Shown: positions 16,477 to 25,413 of the stretch, piece after piece
Position numbering within the stretch: position 1 is the stretch's first letter
How the letters are laid out: each line of letters opens with the position of its first letter
Source of the DNA: JACMNW01 sp963708425
Lineage (GTDB): Bacteria > Pseudomonadota > Alphaproteobacteria > Rhodobacterales > Rhodobacteraceae
NCBI GenBank assembly: GCA_963708425.1
Contig: OY970206.1
Span: 1,426,001-1,490,000, forward strand
Reading direction: 5' to 3'
DNA length: 64,000 bases
Made by a program: the position numbers and the translations under genes
Notes under the pieces: generated by a model
Seen by the model: only the letters and a program-made list of their open reading frames with translations
Told to the model about the DNA's origin: nothing
Databases searched by the model: none

Positions 16477-16501
16477 AAGACAAGTAAACACAACATGTTG
16501 T

Positions 16502-16529
16502 GCCGCCCCTTGGGGCGGCAATTTTTTTT
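16502..16529 (+). terminator. rho-independent terminator of leuD
   Basis: Perfect stem GCCGCCCC-TT-GGGGCGGC followed by AATTTTTTTT, 25 bases past the leuD stop. A 14-bp palindrome CACAACATGTTGTG (16489-16502) directly precedes it. Confidence 0.9.
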
Positions 16530-16607
16530 CTTTTTGTTGATGCAATCCAGCGACACATTCTCCCCATAACCGCCACAAAGTTCCCGTCTTATGACCCGAG
16601 GATTGCG

Positions 16608-17567
16608 GTGCGACTCGAAAGAAGGCAGAATTTGGGCAAGATTGAGGCAATCCGCCATAAAGTGCGGGACAACGTTGGTCAAAGAGCGTGGCAAAGCACC
16701 GTGGCTGGCCATTTCGAGGGTGGGAAAGCAGTGGTTTCGCGGCTAACAGGTGCAGCTATGCGCGCTTTCCTGGTGATGGTGCTTGTTGCCACGCCGTCAG
16801 TGCTGTTGCCCGATGTTGGAACCGACACCAAGCAGATGGTTGCACTTGTGGCACTTTTTGCGGGCCTGCTGACATTCGTTGAATACAATACGACCTACCC
16901 AGGACTGATCGAGTTTCGCGACGCGCCGCCGTTTAACAGAGTTCGGTTTCTGATGCTGTTCGCGACGATTTTTACTCTTGGTGTGATTGAACGCGGCATT
17001 ACCGACCCATCGACATTGACAGAATTGATGTCTGCGGTGGGCGGCTTGATTGGCGAGGCGATGGATTTTCCCTATAGTCCGGTGCGGCTTGCCACATTGA
17101 TGATGACCAGCAGCGCATTGCCGGAACATGTGGTGATGGTGCGAACTGCGGCGGGCATGGCCTATTTGATCTCGTTGATTTCGCTGTCGGTTTTCGTGGT
17201 TTTGCTGAAAGCGGGCAGTTGGCCGAAGCGCGATGAGGCGTTCAACGTGTGGGTCAACCTGCCGACGTTTGATCCGACTGCTGGTGGCGATGTTGTTGAC
17301 AGGCTTGACCGTGATGCGCGGATCAACATTGCCTTGGGGTTCTTGCTGCCATTCGTAATTCCTGCGGTGGTGAAAGCCGCGTCGGCAGGGTTTGAGCCGC
17401 TAACGCTGACTTCCCCGCAAACCCTGATCTGGACAATGGCAGCATGGGCATTTCTTCCGGCGTCTCTGTTCATGCGAGGGATCGCGATGGGGCGGATTGC
17501 CGATATGATCCGCGAAAAGCGGCGCGTAAGTGGTGTGGCCGGACGGCAGGAGTTTGCGCCGGCCTGA
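16608..17567 (+). CDS. conserved multi-pass membrane protein
   Basis: 319 aa if it starts at the GTG at 16608 (GAGG 6 bases upstream); the frame is open from 16500 but that part overlaps the leuD terminator. About six membrane helices are visible, for example AFLVMVLVATPSVLLP, MVALVALFAGLLTFVEY, FLMLFATIFTLGVIE and FLLPFVIPAVVKAAS. Between them lie conserved-looking soluble parts such as GGDVVDRLDRDARINIALG and SPVRLATLMMTSSALPEHVVMVRTAAG. I do not recognise a transporter or enzyme family. Its 3' end overlaps the next gene in another frame. Confidence 0.75.
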   Translation: MRLERRQNLGKIEAIRHKVRDNVGQRAWQSTVAGHFEGGKAVVSRLTGAAMRAFLVMVLVATPSVLLPDVGTDTKQMVALVALFAGLLTFVEYNTTYPGLIEFRDAPPFNRVRFLMLFATIFTLGVIERGITDPSTLTELMSAVGGLIGEAMDFPYSPVRLATLMMTSSALPEHVVMVRTAAGMAYLISLISLSVFVVLLKAGSWPKRDEAFNVWVNLPTFDPTAGGDVVDRLDRDARINIALGFLLPFVIPAVVKAASAGFEPLTLTSPQTLIWTMAAWAFLPASLFMRGIAMGRIADMIREKRRVSGVAGRQEFAPA

Positions 17568-18619
17568 TTGCGGCGCTTTGGCTTGGGGCATTTTCTGCCC
17601 GTGCCGACGCCTTGCGTATTGCGACCTATAACGTGGAGATGAACCGGGCTGGGCCGGGCTTATTGCTGCGCGATCTGCAGAAAGGTCAGGATCCGGCGAT
17701 TGCGGCGGCGGTGCAAGTTATTGCGGCGCTTCGGGCGGATGTGCTGCTGCTGACCGGGTTTGATTATGACCTTGATCAGGTGGCCCTGACGGCGTTTGCC
17801 GATGCTTTGACGGCAGGAGGGGTGGTTTTCCCGTACCGTTTGTCTTTGCGACCGAATACCGGGTGGGGCAGCGGGCTTGATCTGGACGGTGACGGGCATT
17901 TGGGTGGGCCCGGAGATGCGCAAGGCTATGGGCGGTTTTCGGGCGAGGACGGCATGGCGGTGCTGTCAACCTTGCCGATAAGACTTGGCGAGGTGCGGGA
18001 TTTTTCCGGGTTTCTGTGGCGGGACTTGCCGGGGGCGTTGCTGTTTGATGGAATGACACCTGAGGCTATGGTGGTGCAGCGATTGTCGACGACCGGACAT
18101 TGGGATGTGCCGGTGGACCTGCCGGGGGGGGGTGTGCTGCACCTGCTGGCGTGGGCCGCGACGCCGCCGGTGTTTGATGGGGTGGAAGATCGAAACGGGC
18201 GGCGGAACCATGATGAGGCCGCGTTTTGGCGGGCCCTGCTGGATGGTGCGCTGCCGATGCCAGCACCTGTGCCGCCGTTTGTGGTGATTGGGGTGGGCAA
18301 CCTTGATGCGAACGATGGCGATGGGATTGCGGCGGGGATGACGGGGCTGTTGCAGCATCCGGGGCTGCAGGACGTGGCGCCGCGCGGCACGGCGGGGCGG
18401 CTGGAGGCCGGGCACGTGGGGGATGCGGCGCTGGATACGGCGGATTTCAGTGCAAAGGGTGGGCCCGGCGGGCTGCGGGTGGATTATGTGCTGCCATCAC
18501 GGGATATGGTCGTGGTGGGGGCGGGGGTTTTGTGGCCGGATGCGGGTGATGTGTTGGCAGGGGTGCTTGCTACGGCGTCACGGCATCGGCCGGTTTGGGT
18601 GGATGTGGCGCTGCCGTGA
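17444..18619 (+). CDS. endonuclease/exonuclease/phosphatase family protein, exported
   Basis: 391 aa if read from the only in-frame ATG (17444), which overlaps the membrane-protein gene by 124 bases; the true start may be a non-ATG codon nearer 17560. A basic stretch and hydrophobic segment (AGVCAGLIAALWLGAFSARADA) look like a signal peptide cleaved before LRIATYNVEMN, the standard EEP-fold opening. The C-terminal LRVDYVLPS and RHRPVWVDV match the family end. The usual GDFN motif is replaced by GVGNLDAND and the final SDHR by ASRHR, so the substrate and even activity are uncertain. Probably a periplasmic or secreted phosphodiesterase-like protein. Confidence 0.75.
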   Translation: MGISSGVSVHARDRDGADCRYDPRKAARKWCGRTAGVCAGLIAALWLGAFSARADALRIATYNVEMNRAGPGLLLRDLQKGQDPAIAAAVQVIAALRADVLLLTGFDYDLDQVALTAFADALTAGGVVFPYRLSLRPNTGWGSGLDLDGDGHLGGPGDAQGYGRFSGEDGMAVLSTLPIRLGEVRDFSGFLWRDLPGALLFDGMTPEAMVVQRLSTTGHWDVPVDLPGGGVLHLLAWAATPPVFDGVEDRNGRRNHDEAAFWRALLDGALPMPAPVPPFVVIGVGNLDANDGDGIAAGMTGLLQHPGLQDVAPRGTAGRLEAGHVGDAALDTADFSAKGGPGGLRVDYVLPSRDMVVVGAGVLWPDAGDVLAGVLATASRHRPVWVDVALP

Positions 18620-19475
18620 GGTACTCGGCTACTATCTGGCGCAGGGGCGTGGGTTGGAAGTTGGGCAGGAGGCGTTGCAGGGGTTCGGGGGACAGGCTGT
18701 AGGGCATGTCGTAGAGGTAGCGCATTTCCAGCAGTTCGCGGGCGAGTTCCCAGAATGGGGATAACAGGCGTAGCTGAAGCCAGTTGAAGCGCTTGATCTG
18801 GATGGGCTTGCCGGTTTGGGCGGTGATTTCGGCGGCGAGGTCAGTCATGCTTAGAGTCAGACCCGGCAGGGGGATGTCGGCGAAGGCGGGTAGGGTGGCG
18901 GGGATTTCGGCCAGAGCGACGGCGGCGCGAGCCATGTCGGGCAGGTAGGCGTAGGCAGTTTTTGCGCTTGGATTGCCGAACGAGGTGATGTGGCCTTTGG
19001 GAAGCGATTTCAGGACGATCATGTTCCAGACGGTGCGGGCACTTACGGTGGGGGCGATGAAATCGCCGGCGCGCAGGATGATGGTGCGGACGCCTTGGCT
19101 GGCGGCATTTGCGTAGGCGGCTTCCATAGTGGCGCGGATCCGGCCTTTGCGGGATTGCGGGTTGTGGGGGGTTTCCGGGCCCCATGGGCCGGGTTCGGTG
19201 CCGTAGACGTAGACGTTGCCTGCGACGATGACGGTGGCACCGCTGGCTTTGGCGGCGGCTAAGACTTCGGCGGTGATTTGCGGGATCAGTTGGGCCCAGT
19301 TGTGATAGTTGGGTGGGTTCAGGGCGTTGACGATCAGGTCGGCGCCCATTGCGGCCTTTGCCATGTCGGTGCCGCGCTGATAGCGGCGCACCGTCCAACC
19401 TGCGTCGGTGAATGCGGTTGCTGCGTGGCTGCCGAACAGGCCGGATGCGCCGAGGATGAGAGCTGTTTGTGGCAT
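18570..19475 (-). CDS. NAD(P)-dependent epimerase/dehydratase-like (SDR) protein
   Basis: 301 aa. The nucleotide-binding motif GASGLFGSHAA is at residues about 8-18 and ADLIVNALNP follows, as in extended/atypical SDR proteins. VYVYGTEPGPWGPETPHNP matches the region after the catalytic Tyr. The substrate cannot be read from sequence; it may be a sugar nucleotide or another carbonyl compound. The gene is convergent with the exonuclease-like gene and overlaps its 3' end by 50 bases. It is divergent from the LysR gene at 19564, which may control it. Confidence 0.85.
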   Translation of the reverse strand: MPQTALILGASGLFGSHAATAFTDAGWTVRRYQRGTDMAKAAMGADLIVNALNPPNYHNWAQLIPQITAEVLAAAKASGATVIVAGNVYVYGTEPGPWGPETPHNPQSRKGRIRATMEAAYANAASQGVRTIILRAGDFIAPTVSARTVWNMIVLKSLPKGHITSFGNPSAKTAYAYLPDMARAAVALAEIPATLPAFADIPLPGLTLSMTDLAAEITAQTGKPIQIKRFNWLQLRLLSPFWELARELLEMRYLYDMPYSLSPEPLQRLLPNFQPTPLRQIVAEYLTAAPHPPKPADAVTP

Positions 19476-19563
19476 TTGAAGCCTCCATTTGATAGAGGCA
19501 CGCTAGCAATTCAGATGTGAATTTCATATTGCGCAAAACCGAGGGGCGTCTATTCATTATTGA

Positions 19564-20454
19564 ATGGATAAGTCGCCCGACTGGACGTTGCTACGATCTT
19601 TTCTTGCTGTCGCCGAGGCGGGGTCGCTTTCTGGTGCGGCGCGGTTTTTGGGGGCATCGCAGCCAACTTTGGGGCGGCATGTGCAAGATCTTGAGGTGGC
19701 ATTGGAAGTAACGTTGTTTACCCGAGCGCCGCGTGGGCTGATGCTGACCCCGGCGGGGGAGGCGTTGTTGCCGGGGGCAAAGGCGATGCGGGCGGCGGCG
19801 GCGGAACTATCGCTGGTGGCGGCGGGCCGGTCGGAAAGCATGACGGGGCCAGTGCGGATTACGGCTAGCCGGGTTGTTGCCAGCCATATCTTGCCTGCGA
19901 TCTTGGCCGACCTGCGGCAAGCCGAGCCGGGGATAACGATTGATCTGGTGCCAAGCGACCAGATTGAAAACCTGCTGTTCCGCGAGGCGGATATTGCCTT
20001 GCGCATGGTGCGGCCAACGCAGCTGGACATTGTTACGCGTCATCTGTGCGATCTGCCAATGGGGTTGTATGCGGCCCCCGCCTATCTGGACCGGCGCGGG
20101 CGGCCACAGGATTTGGCAGAGCTGCGCGCGCATGATTTTGTCGGGCTTGATCGCAGCGACCTGCATTTGAAACTGGTGCGCAGCCAAGGTATCGATATGA
20201 CGCGCGAGGATTTTGCGCTGCGCTGTGATGACCAGTTGGTTTACATTGATCTGGTGCGGGCGGGCTGCGGCGTTGGTGCGATGCTGACCCGCGTTGGCGA
20301 TGCCGATCCGGGGCTGGAGCGGCTTCCGGACCTTTACGCCCTGCCCGCCTTGCCGGTTTGGCTGGCAGCACCGCAGGCGCTGCACCTTAGCCCGCGCCTG
20401 CGCCGGGTTTTCGATTTTGTTGGCACAGCGATGAAAACCCTATCGCCCGCTTGA
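19564..20454 (+). CDS. LysR-family transcriptional regulator
   Basis: 296 aa. The N-terminal winged helix is clear (LLRSFLAVAEAGSLSGAARFLGASQPTLGRHVQDLE, about residues 9-44), followed by the effector-binding domain. A Thr-Leu-Gly replaces the common Ala-Ile-Ser in the recognition helix. Divergent from the SDR gene 88 bases away, the classical arrangement for a LysR regulator and its target, so the SDR gene is its likely target. The inducer is unknown. leuB starts 62 bases downstream on the same strand. Confidence 0.92.
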   Translation: MDKSPDWTLLRSFLAVAEAGSLSGAARFLGASQPTLGRHVQDLEVALEVTLFTRAPRGLMLTPAGEALLPGAKAMRAAAAELSLVAAGRSESMTGPVRITASRVVASHILPAILADLRQAEPGITIDLVPSDQIENLLFREADIALRMVRPTQLDIVTRHLCDLPMGLYAAPAYLDRRGRPQDLAELRAHDFVGLDRSDLHLKLVRSQGIDMTREDFALRCDDQLVYIDLVRAGCGVGAMLTRVGDADPGLERLPDLYALPALPVWLAAPQALHLSPRLRRVFDFVGTAMKTLSPA

Positions 20455-20516
20455 CCCCGCCTTGGCCATTGGCTACGGCACCGATAAGTTTTCCCATATA
20501 GACCCTGAGGTGCATC

Positions 20517-21626
20517 TTGGCCAACCCATCCCTTCTTATCCTTGCCGGTGACGGCATCGGCCCCGAAGTTATGGCCGAGGTGAAACGCATCATCACATGG
20601 TTTGGCGACAAGCGCGGCGTGACATTTGATGTATCGGAAGATCTGGTTGGTGGCTGCGCCTATGATGCGCATGGCACGCCGCTGCACGATGACACGATGG
20701 CGAAAGCACAGGCCGTGGATGCGGTGCTGTTGGGTGCCGTTGGCGGGCCGAAATACGATGGGCTGGATTTCAGCGTGAAGCCGGAGCGCGGGTTGTTGCG
20801 GCTGCGCAAAGAGATGGATCTGTTCGCCAACCTGCGCCCGGCGCAGTGTTTTGACGCGCTGGCGGATTTTTCTTCGCTGAAGAAGGAAATCGTGGCGGGT
20901 CTGGACATCATGATCGTGCGCGAATTGACCAGCGGGGTTTACTTTGGTGAGCCACGCGGGATTTTCGATGATAACGAAGGCGGGCGTGTGGGCATCAATA
21001 CGCAGCGCTATACCACAAATGAGATCCGGCGCGTGGCGCGGTCGGCGTTTGAGCTGGCGCGCAAGCGGAGCAACCGTGTGTGCTCGATGGAAAAGGCCAA
21101 CGTTATGGAATCTGGTATTCTGTGGCGTGAAGAGGTGACTTGGGTGCATGAACATGAGTACCCCGATGTCGCCCTGTCGCACATGTATGCCGACAATGGC
21201 GCGATGCAGCTGGTCCGGAATCCCAAGCAGTTTGATGTGATTGTAACCGACAATCTGTTTGGCGATCTGCTGTCGGATGCTGCGGCGATGCTGACGGGTA
21301 GTTTGGGGATGTTGCCGTCGGCCAGTTTGGGCGTGCCAATGGCCAATGGTCGCCCGAAGGCGATGTATGAACCGGTGCACGGGTCTGCGCCGGACATCAC
21401 CGGCAAGGGGTTGGCGAACCCGATTGCCTGCATCCTTAGCTTTGCAATGGCGCTGCGCTATTCGTTTGATATGGGCGACGAGGCAACGCGGGTTGAAAAG
21501 GCGATTGAAACCGTGCTGGCAAACGGTGCGAGGACTGCTGATTTGATGGGGCCAGACGGTGGCACGCCAATTTCAACGACCGGCATGGGTGACGCGATTT
21601 TGGCGGCGTTGGACGCAAGTCTTTAA
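20517..21626 (+). CDS. leuB: 3-isopropylmalate dehydrogenase
   Basis: 369 aa, starting with TTG at 20517 (GAGG 7 bases upstream). LLILAGDGIGPEVMAE, LLGAVGGPKYD, the substrate-binding RELTSGVYFGEPRG, the metal-binding DNLFGDLLSDAA and the NAD-binding MYEPVHGSAPDI are all present. It oxidises and decarboxylates 3-isopropylmalate to 2-oxoisocaproate with NAD+, the third step of leucine synthesis. Length is standard. It is on the same strand as leuC and leuD but 4 kb from leuD. Confidence 0.97.
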   Translation: MANPSLLILAGDGIGPEVMAEVKRIITWFGDKRGVTFDVSEDLVGGCAYDAHGTPLHDDTMAKAQAVDAVLLGAVGGPKYDGLDFSVKPERGLLRLRKEMDLFANLRPAQCFDALADFSSLKKEIVAGLDIMIVRELTSGVYFGEPRGIFDDNEGGRVGINTQRYTTNEIRRVARSAFELARKRSNRVCSMEKANVMESGILWREEVTWVHEHEYPDVALSHMYADNGAMQLVRNPKQFDVIVTDNLFGDLLSDAAAMLTGSLGMLPSASLGVPMANGRPKAMYEPVHGSAPDITGKGLANPIACILSFAMALRYSFDMGDEATRVEKAIETVLANGARTADLMGPDGGTPISTTGMGDAILAALDASL

Positions 21627-21677
21627 GCAATCGCAGGGCTGACTGCGGGCCCGAACCCCTTCATTTCGGAGTTGAGC

Positions 21678-22553
21678 ATGACACCGGAACCGTCGAACCT
21701 GCGGGGGGCATTGCTGGGGCTGGCGGCGATGGCGCTGTTTGCCTGTTCTGATATTGTGATCAAGTTTCTGGGGGGCAGTTACAGCCCCTTTCAGATTATA
21801 TTTTTTGCGGGACTGATGACCTTTCCGCTTTTGGCGGTGCAGATTATTGCCGATCCCACGCCTGCCAACTTGCGGCCACGTCGGCCAAAGTTGATGCTGC
21901 TGCGCTGTGTTGTTGTGCTTTTTAACAGCATTCTTGGCACTTTTGCTTTCGCGACCCTGCCTTTGGCGCAGTGCTATGCAATTGTATTTACCATGCCAAT
22001 CTTCATAACGCTGCTGTCTGTTCCGGTGCTTGGCGAAAGGATTGATCTATTGCGCGGGGTGGCGGTTCTGGCTGGGTTGGCGGGGGTGGTCATAGCCCTT
22101 GATCCCGGAACTGGGGTGTTGCAGTGGGGCCATGCGGCGGCATTGGGCAGCGCAATCTTGGGAGCTGGAAATTTTGTGATCATTCGCAAAACCGGCACGG
22201 ATGAGCGGGCAATCGTTTTGATCCTTTTTCCGCTGATATTGCAGCTGGCCGTGGCGGCGATGGTTCTGCCGTTGGTGTATCAGCCGATGCCGCTGCGCGA
22301 TCTGGCTTTGACGGGCTTGATGGCAACCGTATCTCTTATCGGCTATTTTCTGATCATTGCCGCCTATCGCCGTGCACCCGGTATTGTGGTGGCGCCGATG
22401 CAGTATTCGCAGATTATCTGGGCTGCGATCATGGGGGCGCTGCTGTTTGATGAACATATGAGTGCCCGGACGGTGCTGGGGACGGTGATTATCATCGCGG
22501 CGGGGATCATCATTGTAGCGCGGCAAGATCGGCTGGTTGGAATTTCGCGCTAG
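21678..22553 (+). CDS. DMT-family (EamA) transporter
   Basis: 291 aa from the ATG at 21678 with GGAG 6 bases upstream. About ten hydrophobic helices in two EamA repeats are visible (GALLGLAAMALFACSDIVIKFL ... and SAILGAGNFVIIRKTG ...), ending GTVIIIAAGIIIVAR. Members export or take up metabolites such as amino acids; the substrate is unknown. A close paralogue follows 88 bases downstream: both share FLGxSYSxFQIIFF, LPLAQCYAI, APMQYSQIIWA and FDE, so the pair arose by tandem duplication. Confidence 0.88.
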   Translation: MTPEPSNLRGALLGLAAMALFACSDIVIKFLGGSYSPFQIIFFAGLMTFPLLAVQIIADPTPANLRPRRPKLMLLRCVVVLFNSILGTFAFATLPLAQCYAIVFTMPIFITLLSVPVLGERIDLLRGVAVLAGLAGVVIALDPGTGVLQWGHAAALGSAILGAGNFVIIRKTGTDERAIVLILFPLILQLAVAAMVLPLVYQPMPLRDLALTGLMATVSLIGYFLIIAAYRRAPGIVVAPMQYSQIIWAAIMGALLFDEHMSARTVLGTVIIIAAGIIIVARQDRLVGISR

Positions 22554-22641
22554 GGGGCCTGCAGGCGCTTGAACTTCGGTTGCCCAGAGCGCAGAAGGGC
22601 CGGGACTTTGCGTTACCGCTCACCGCCCGGACACACCCCTA

Positions 22642-23613
22642 ATGCCAGTGCTGACTTCTACTGTTAAAGGTGCGCTGCTGTCGCTGGCGGCGTTTGGATT
22701 TTATGCCACCCATGATGTGGTGGTGAAGTTTCTGGGGGCGAGTTACAGTTCGTTCCAGATCATCTTTTTCTCGGGGTTGCTTGGGTTTCCGCTGGTCAGC
22801 ATGATGTTGATGGCGGACCGGACGGATGGCAATCTGATACCGAGGCATCCGTGGTGGACGGCACTGCGGACGGTATCTGCCGTGGCGACCGGTGCGATGG
22901 GATTTTACGCGTTTTCCAAGCTGCCGCTGGCGCAATGTTACGCGATTTTCTTTGCGATGCCGATTTTGATTACCCTGCTGGCGATACCGATCTTGGGCGA
23001 GAGGGTTGGCCTGCGGCGGGGGATGGCGATTGTTGTGGGGTTGATCGGCGTGTTGATTGTGCTGCAGCCCGGCCAGGTAGAGCTGGAGCTGGGGCATCTG
23101 GCGGCGCTGGCGGCGGCGACCACGGGGGCGATGACATCGGTTATTGTGCGCAAGATCGGCAATGAAGAGCGGTCGGTTGTGCTGATGCTGTATCCGATGG
23201 TGGCGAGCTTTTTGTTGATGGGGCTGGCGATGCCGTTTGTCTATGTGCCGATGCCGTTGGGGCATTTGGTGCTGCTGGCGGTGATGGCGCTGCTGGGGCT
23301 GATCGGGTCGGCGCTGGTGATTGCGGCGTATCGGACGGCACCGGCAATTATCGTGGCACCGATGCAGTATTCGCAGATTATCTGGGCGGTGATCTATGGG
23401 TATATGTTCTTTGACGAGGGCGTTGATCTGTACACGGCCGTTGGCACGTCGGTCATTGTGGCGTCGGGCATTTACATCGTGCTGCGCGAGGGCACGCCGC
23501 GGGTTTCGGAAAACCGGCCAGTGCTGAATTCGCAATCGCGGCTGGATACTGGCACAGTGCCGCGCATCAGCCTGTGGTTGCGGCTGTTTGAGCGGCGCGA
23601 TAGCCGCAGTTGA
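22642..23613 (+). CDS. DMT-family (EamA) transporter, tandem paralogue
   Basis: 323 aa with ten predicted membrane helices in two EamA repeats and a 40-residue polar C-terminal tail (VSENRPVLNSQSRLDT...) absent from its neighbour. Shared blocks with the upstream gene (SLPLAQCYAI-like, IVAPMQYSQIIWA, FDEGVD) show recent duplication. The substrate is unknown. No strong ribosome site is seen at the ATG (22642). Probably expressed together with the upstream paralogue, or as a partner if the two proteins form a heterodimer as some DMT pairs do. Confidence 0.87.
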   Translation: MPVLTSTVKGALLSLAAFGFYATHDVVVKFLGASYSSFQIIFFSGLLGFPLVSMMLMADRTDGNLIPRHPWWTALRTVSAVATGAMGFYAFSKLPLAQCYAIFFAMPILITLLAIPILGERVGLRRGMAIVVGLIGVLIVLQPGQVELELGHLAALAAATTGAMTSVIVRKIGNEERSVVLMLYPMVASFLLMGLAMPFVYVPMPLGHLVLLAVMALLGLIGSALVIAAYRTAPAIIVAPMQYSQIIWAVIYGYMFFDEGVDLYTAVGTSVIVASGIYIVLREGTPRVSENRPVLNSQSRLDTGTVPRISLWLRLFERRDSRS

Positions 23614-23658
23614 TGGTCTTGCAAAAACTGGAGCAAGCGGTTAATTCACCGCATCAGT

Positions 23659-23735
23659 CGGAGCGTAGCGCAGCCTGGTAGCGCACCTGCTTCGGGAGCA
23701 GGGGGTCGGAGGTTCAAATCCTCTCGCTCCGACCA
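23659..23735 (+). tRNA. tRNA-Pro (anticodon CGG)
   Basis: 77 nt. Acceptor stem CGGAGCG / CGCTCCG pairs perfectly, followed by A and encoded CCA. The D arm (GCGCAGCCTGGTAGCGC), the anticodon stem around loop TTCGGGA (anticodon CGG) and the T arm with GGTTCAAATCC are all in place. Confidence 0.96.
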
Positions 23736-23769
23736 ATTTTTGGGCCGACCATTTTTGGGGTCGACCAAA
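23730..23769 (+). repeat. three degenerate copies of the tRNA 3' tail
   Basis: CGACCAATTTTTGGGC, CGACCATTTTTGGGGT and CGACCAAATTCCC follow each other at 16-base spacing; the first contains the tRNA-Pro 3' end. Probably local slippage or traces of past integration at the tRNA end. The T-runs may also help end the tRNA transcript. Confidence 0.5.
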
Positions 23770-23893
23770 TTCCCGGATTTTCCTGAGACGTCCGGATGCC
23801 TGCAGCGCGAGTATTTTTGCGAAAAAGAAGCCGCTAGATCAGTTTTTCGCAAATCGGGCGGGAAAACCGGTGCCCACTTTTCGCTGAGTTGCT

Positions 23894-24790
23894 TCAGCGG
23901 TTGCGCCAAGCTTTCGCGATGTAGGTCGCCGTCATCAGATCGAGGTGTGCGCCGCCGCCGTTTTTGGCGATGGTTATTTCGGCATCTGACTGCCGGGCGA
24001 AAAGTTTTGGGGAATCGTAGTAGTCGGCGATTACGTCGGCCTCGGTGATTGCGCCGGAGGCGATCGGGGCCATCAGCTCGCCGATGTGGTGGATGGTGGT
24101 AGCGCGGGCGTCGACGAAAACGCGGGCGCGGGCCATGGCGGTATCGTCGACTTCGCGCATTGTCGGGCCGTAAGCGCCGATGAGGTCAAGATGCTGGCCG
24201 GGTTGCAGCCAGTCGCCGTGGATCAGCGGGTCTGTCGCCATTGTGCAGGTGCAGATGATGTCGGCGGCGCGCACCGCCTGTTCCAGATTATCGGCCACCG
24301 GCAGGCCCAACGCTTCGGCGCTGGCGCGGCTGCGGCTCCATACTGTGAAGACGGCGTCGGGGAAGATGCTTGAATAGGCTTGCACCATGGACCGTGCGAC
24401 ATTGCCTGCGCCAACCAGCAGAATGTTGCTGGCGTTCTTGCGGGCCAGGCGTTTTGCGGCAAGCAGGCTGTCGCCGGCGGTTTTCCATTTGGTCACCAGA
24501 TGGAAATCGACAATGGCGGTCAGCTCGCCCGTGGTGTCGCTGTAGAGGGTGACGGCGCCATTGATCGTGGGCTTTGCGGGCGCGTTGCCCGGAAAGAGAG
24601 TGGCCACCTTTACCAGTTGCCCCATGCCGTTGATCCAGGCAGTACGGTTCAGCAGTGCATTCGGGCCGTTGCGCAGCAAAACATCGCGGATATCAGCGCG
24701 GGGCAGGCGATGGCCCGCCTCTAGCGCATCTGTCAGGCCGGCCCATGATAGCAGTGCTTCGGCATCTTTTGGGACGATTTCGATGGTCAT
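23894..24790 (-). CDS. ornithine cyclodeaminase/mu-crystallin family protein
   Basis: 298 aa from the ATG at 24790, which overlaps the stop of the upstream HAD gene (ATGA). The NAD(P)-binding motif LLVGAGNVARSMVQAY is in the middle and IICTCTMATDPLIHGDWLQPGQHLDLIGAYGPTMREVD matches the family signature. Members include ornithine cyclodeaminase, alanine dehydrogenase of archaea and delta1-pyrroline-2-carboxylate reductase; which reaction applies here is not clear. Last gene of a DMT transporter - HAD hydrolase - cyclodeaminase operon, consistent with amino-acid or imino-acid metabolism. Confidence 0.88.
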   Translation of the reverse strand: MTIEIVPKDAEALLSWAGLTDALEAGHRLPRADIRDVLLRNGPNALLNRTAWINGMGQLVKVATLFPGNAPAKPTINGAVTLYSDTTGELTAIVDFHLVTKWKTAGDSLLAAKRLARKNASNILLVGAGNVARSMVQAYSSIFPDAVFTVWSRSRASAEALGLPVADNLEQAVRAADIICTCTMATDPLIHGDWLQPGQHLDLIGAYGPTMREVDDTAMARARVFVDARATTIHHIGELMAPIASGAITEADVIADYYDSPKLFARQSDAEITIAKNGGGAHLDLMTATYIAKAWRNR

Positions 24791-25413
24791 ATTCCAGCCT
24801 CCGTTGGCGTGAGCAACCCTTCGGCGACCAGTCTTTGCGCCCAGCCTTGCCATGTTTCAAATTGATGCGTGCGCCAACCACGGCGGGCGGCGGCGGTGAT
24901 GTTTTCGGCTTTGTCGTCGGCAAAGATCAGACTGTTCGGCGGCAGGCCGCAATCTGCTTCGACCATTTCGTAAATCCGGGGGTCAGGCTTGATGACGCCC
25001 ATGCGACCGGAGACGTATTCGCGGTCAAATTCAGACAGGAAATCCAGTTTATCGCGCGCTTCGTCATACGAATAGCTGCCGAAGTTGGTGAGCGAGAATA
25101 CTGGCACGCCTTTGGTACGCAGGGCACGCAACAGGGCGATGGAGCCCTCGATGCGGGGCGAGGCAAGTTCGATCCAGCGGTCATACCACATGCGGATTTC
25201 AGGGCCCCAGTGGGGGGTTCGGGTTGCCCAATCATAAATGGTTTCGCGGAACTGGCCGCCAGTATCGACGATATCGTTCATGGCGTGCAGGTCAACTTCG
25301 TCAAACAGCGCCTGTCTGCGGGTCTGGCCGATAACCCGGTCATAAAACGCCTCTGGTTGCCAGCGCGTCAGCACGTTGCCGATGTCAAATATCACCGCTT
25401 GGGGCTGCAACAT
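24787..25413 (-). CDS. HAD-superfamily hydrolase
   Basis: 208 aa. HAD motif I is VIFDIGNVLTRW, motif II SLTNFGS, motif III is the Lys in GVIKPDPRIYE, and motif IV FADDKAENI. The order matches class IA HAD hydrolases such as 2-haloacid dehalogenases and small phosphatases (YihX-like); the substrate is unknown. The first 29 bases overlap the end of the upstream DMT gene and the stop overlaps the next start, so the three genes are translationally coupled. Confidence 0.9.
   Translation of the reverse strand: MLQPQAVIFDIGNVLTRWQPEAFYDRVIGQTRRQALFDEVDLHAMNDIVDTGGQFRETIYDWATRTPHWGPEIRMWYDRWIELASPRIEGSIALLRALRTKGVPVFSLTNFGSYSYDEARDKLDFLSEFDREYVSGRMGVIKPDPRIYEMVEADCGLPPNSLIFADDKAENITAAARRGWRTHQFETWQGWAQRLVAEGLLTPTEAGI

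Noticed and set aside
6286..16501. ACAACATGTTGT palindrome at 6286-6297 and 16490-16501, with the core CAACATGTTG again at 44105-44114, as a shared site
   Set aside because: Only 10-12 bp, and the first copy lies in the final codons of rnhB, where it is explained by coding. Kept only as a note at the leuD terminator.
20334..21380. 348-codon minus-strand frame over leuB
   Set aside because: His/Arg-rich shadow; leuB is intact on the plus strand.
22638..23613. Minus-strand 298-codon frame opposite the second DMT gene
   Set aside because: Extreme His/Arg/Gln content, typical of the complement of a membrane-protein gene.
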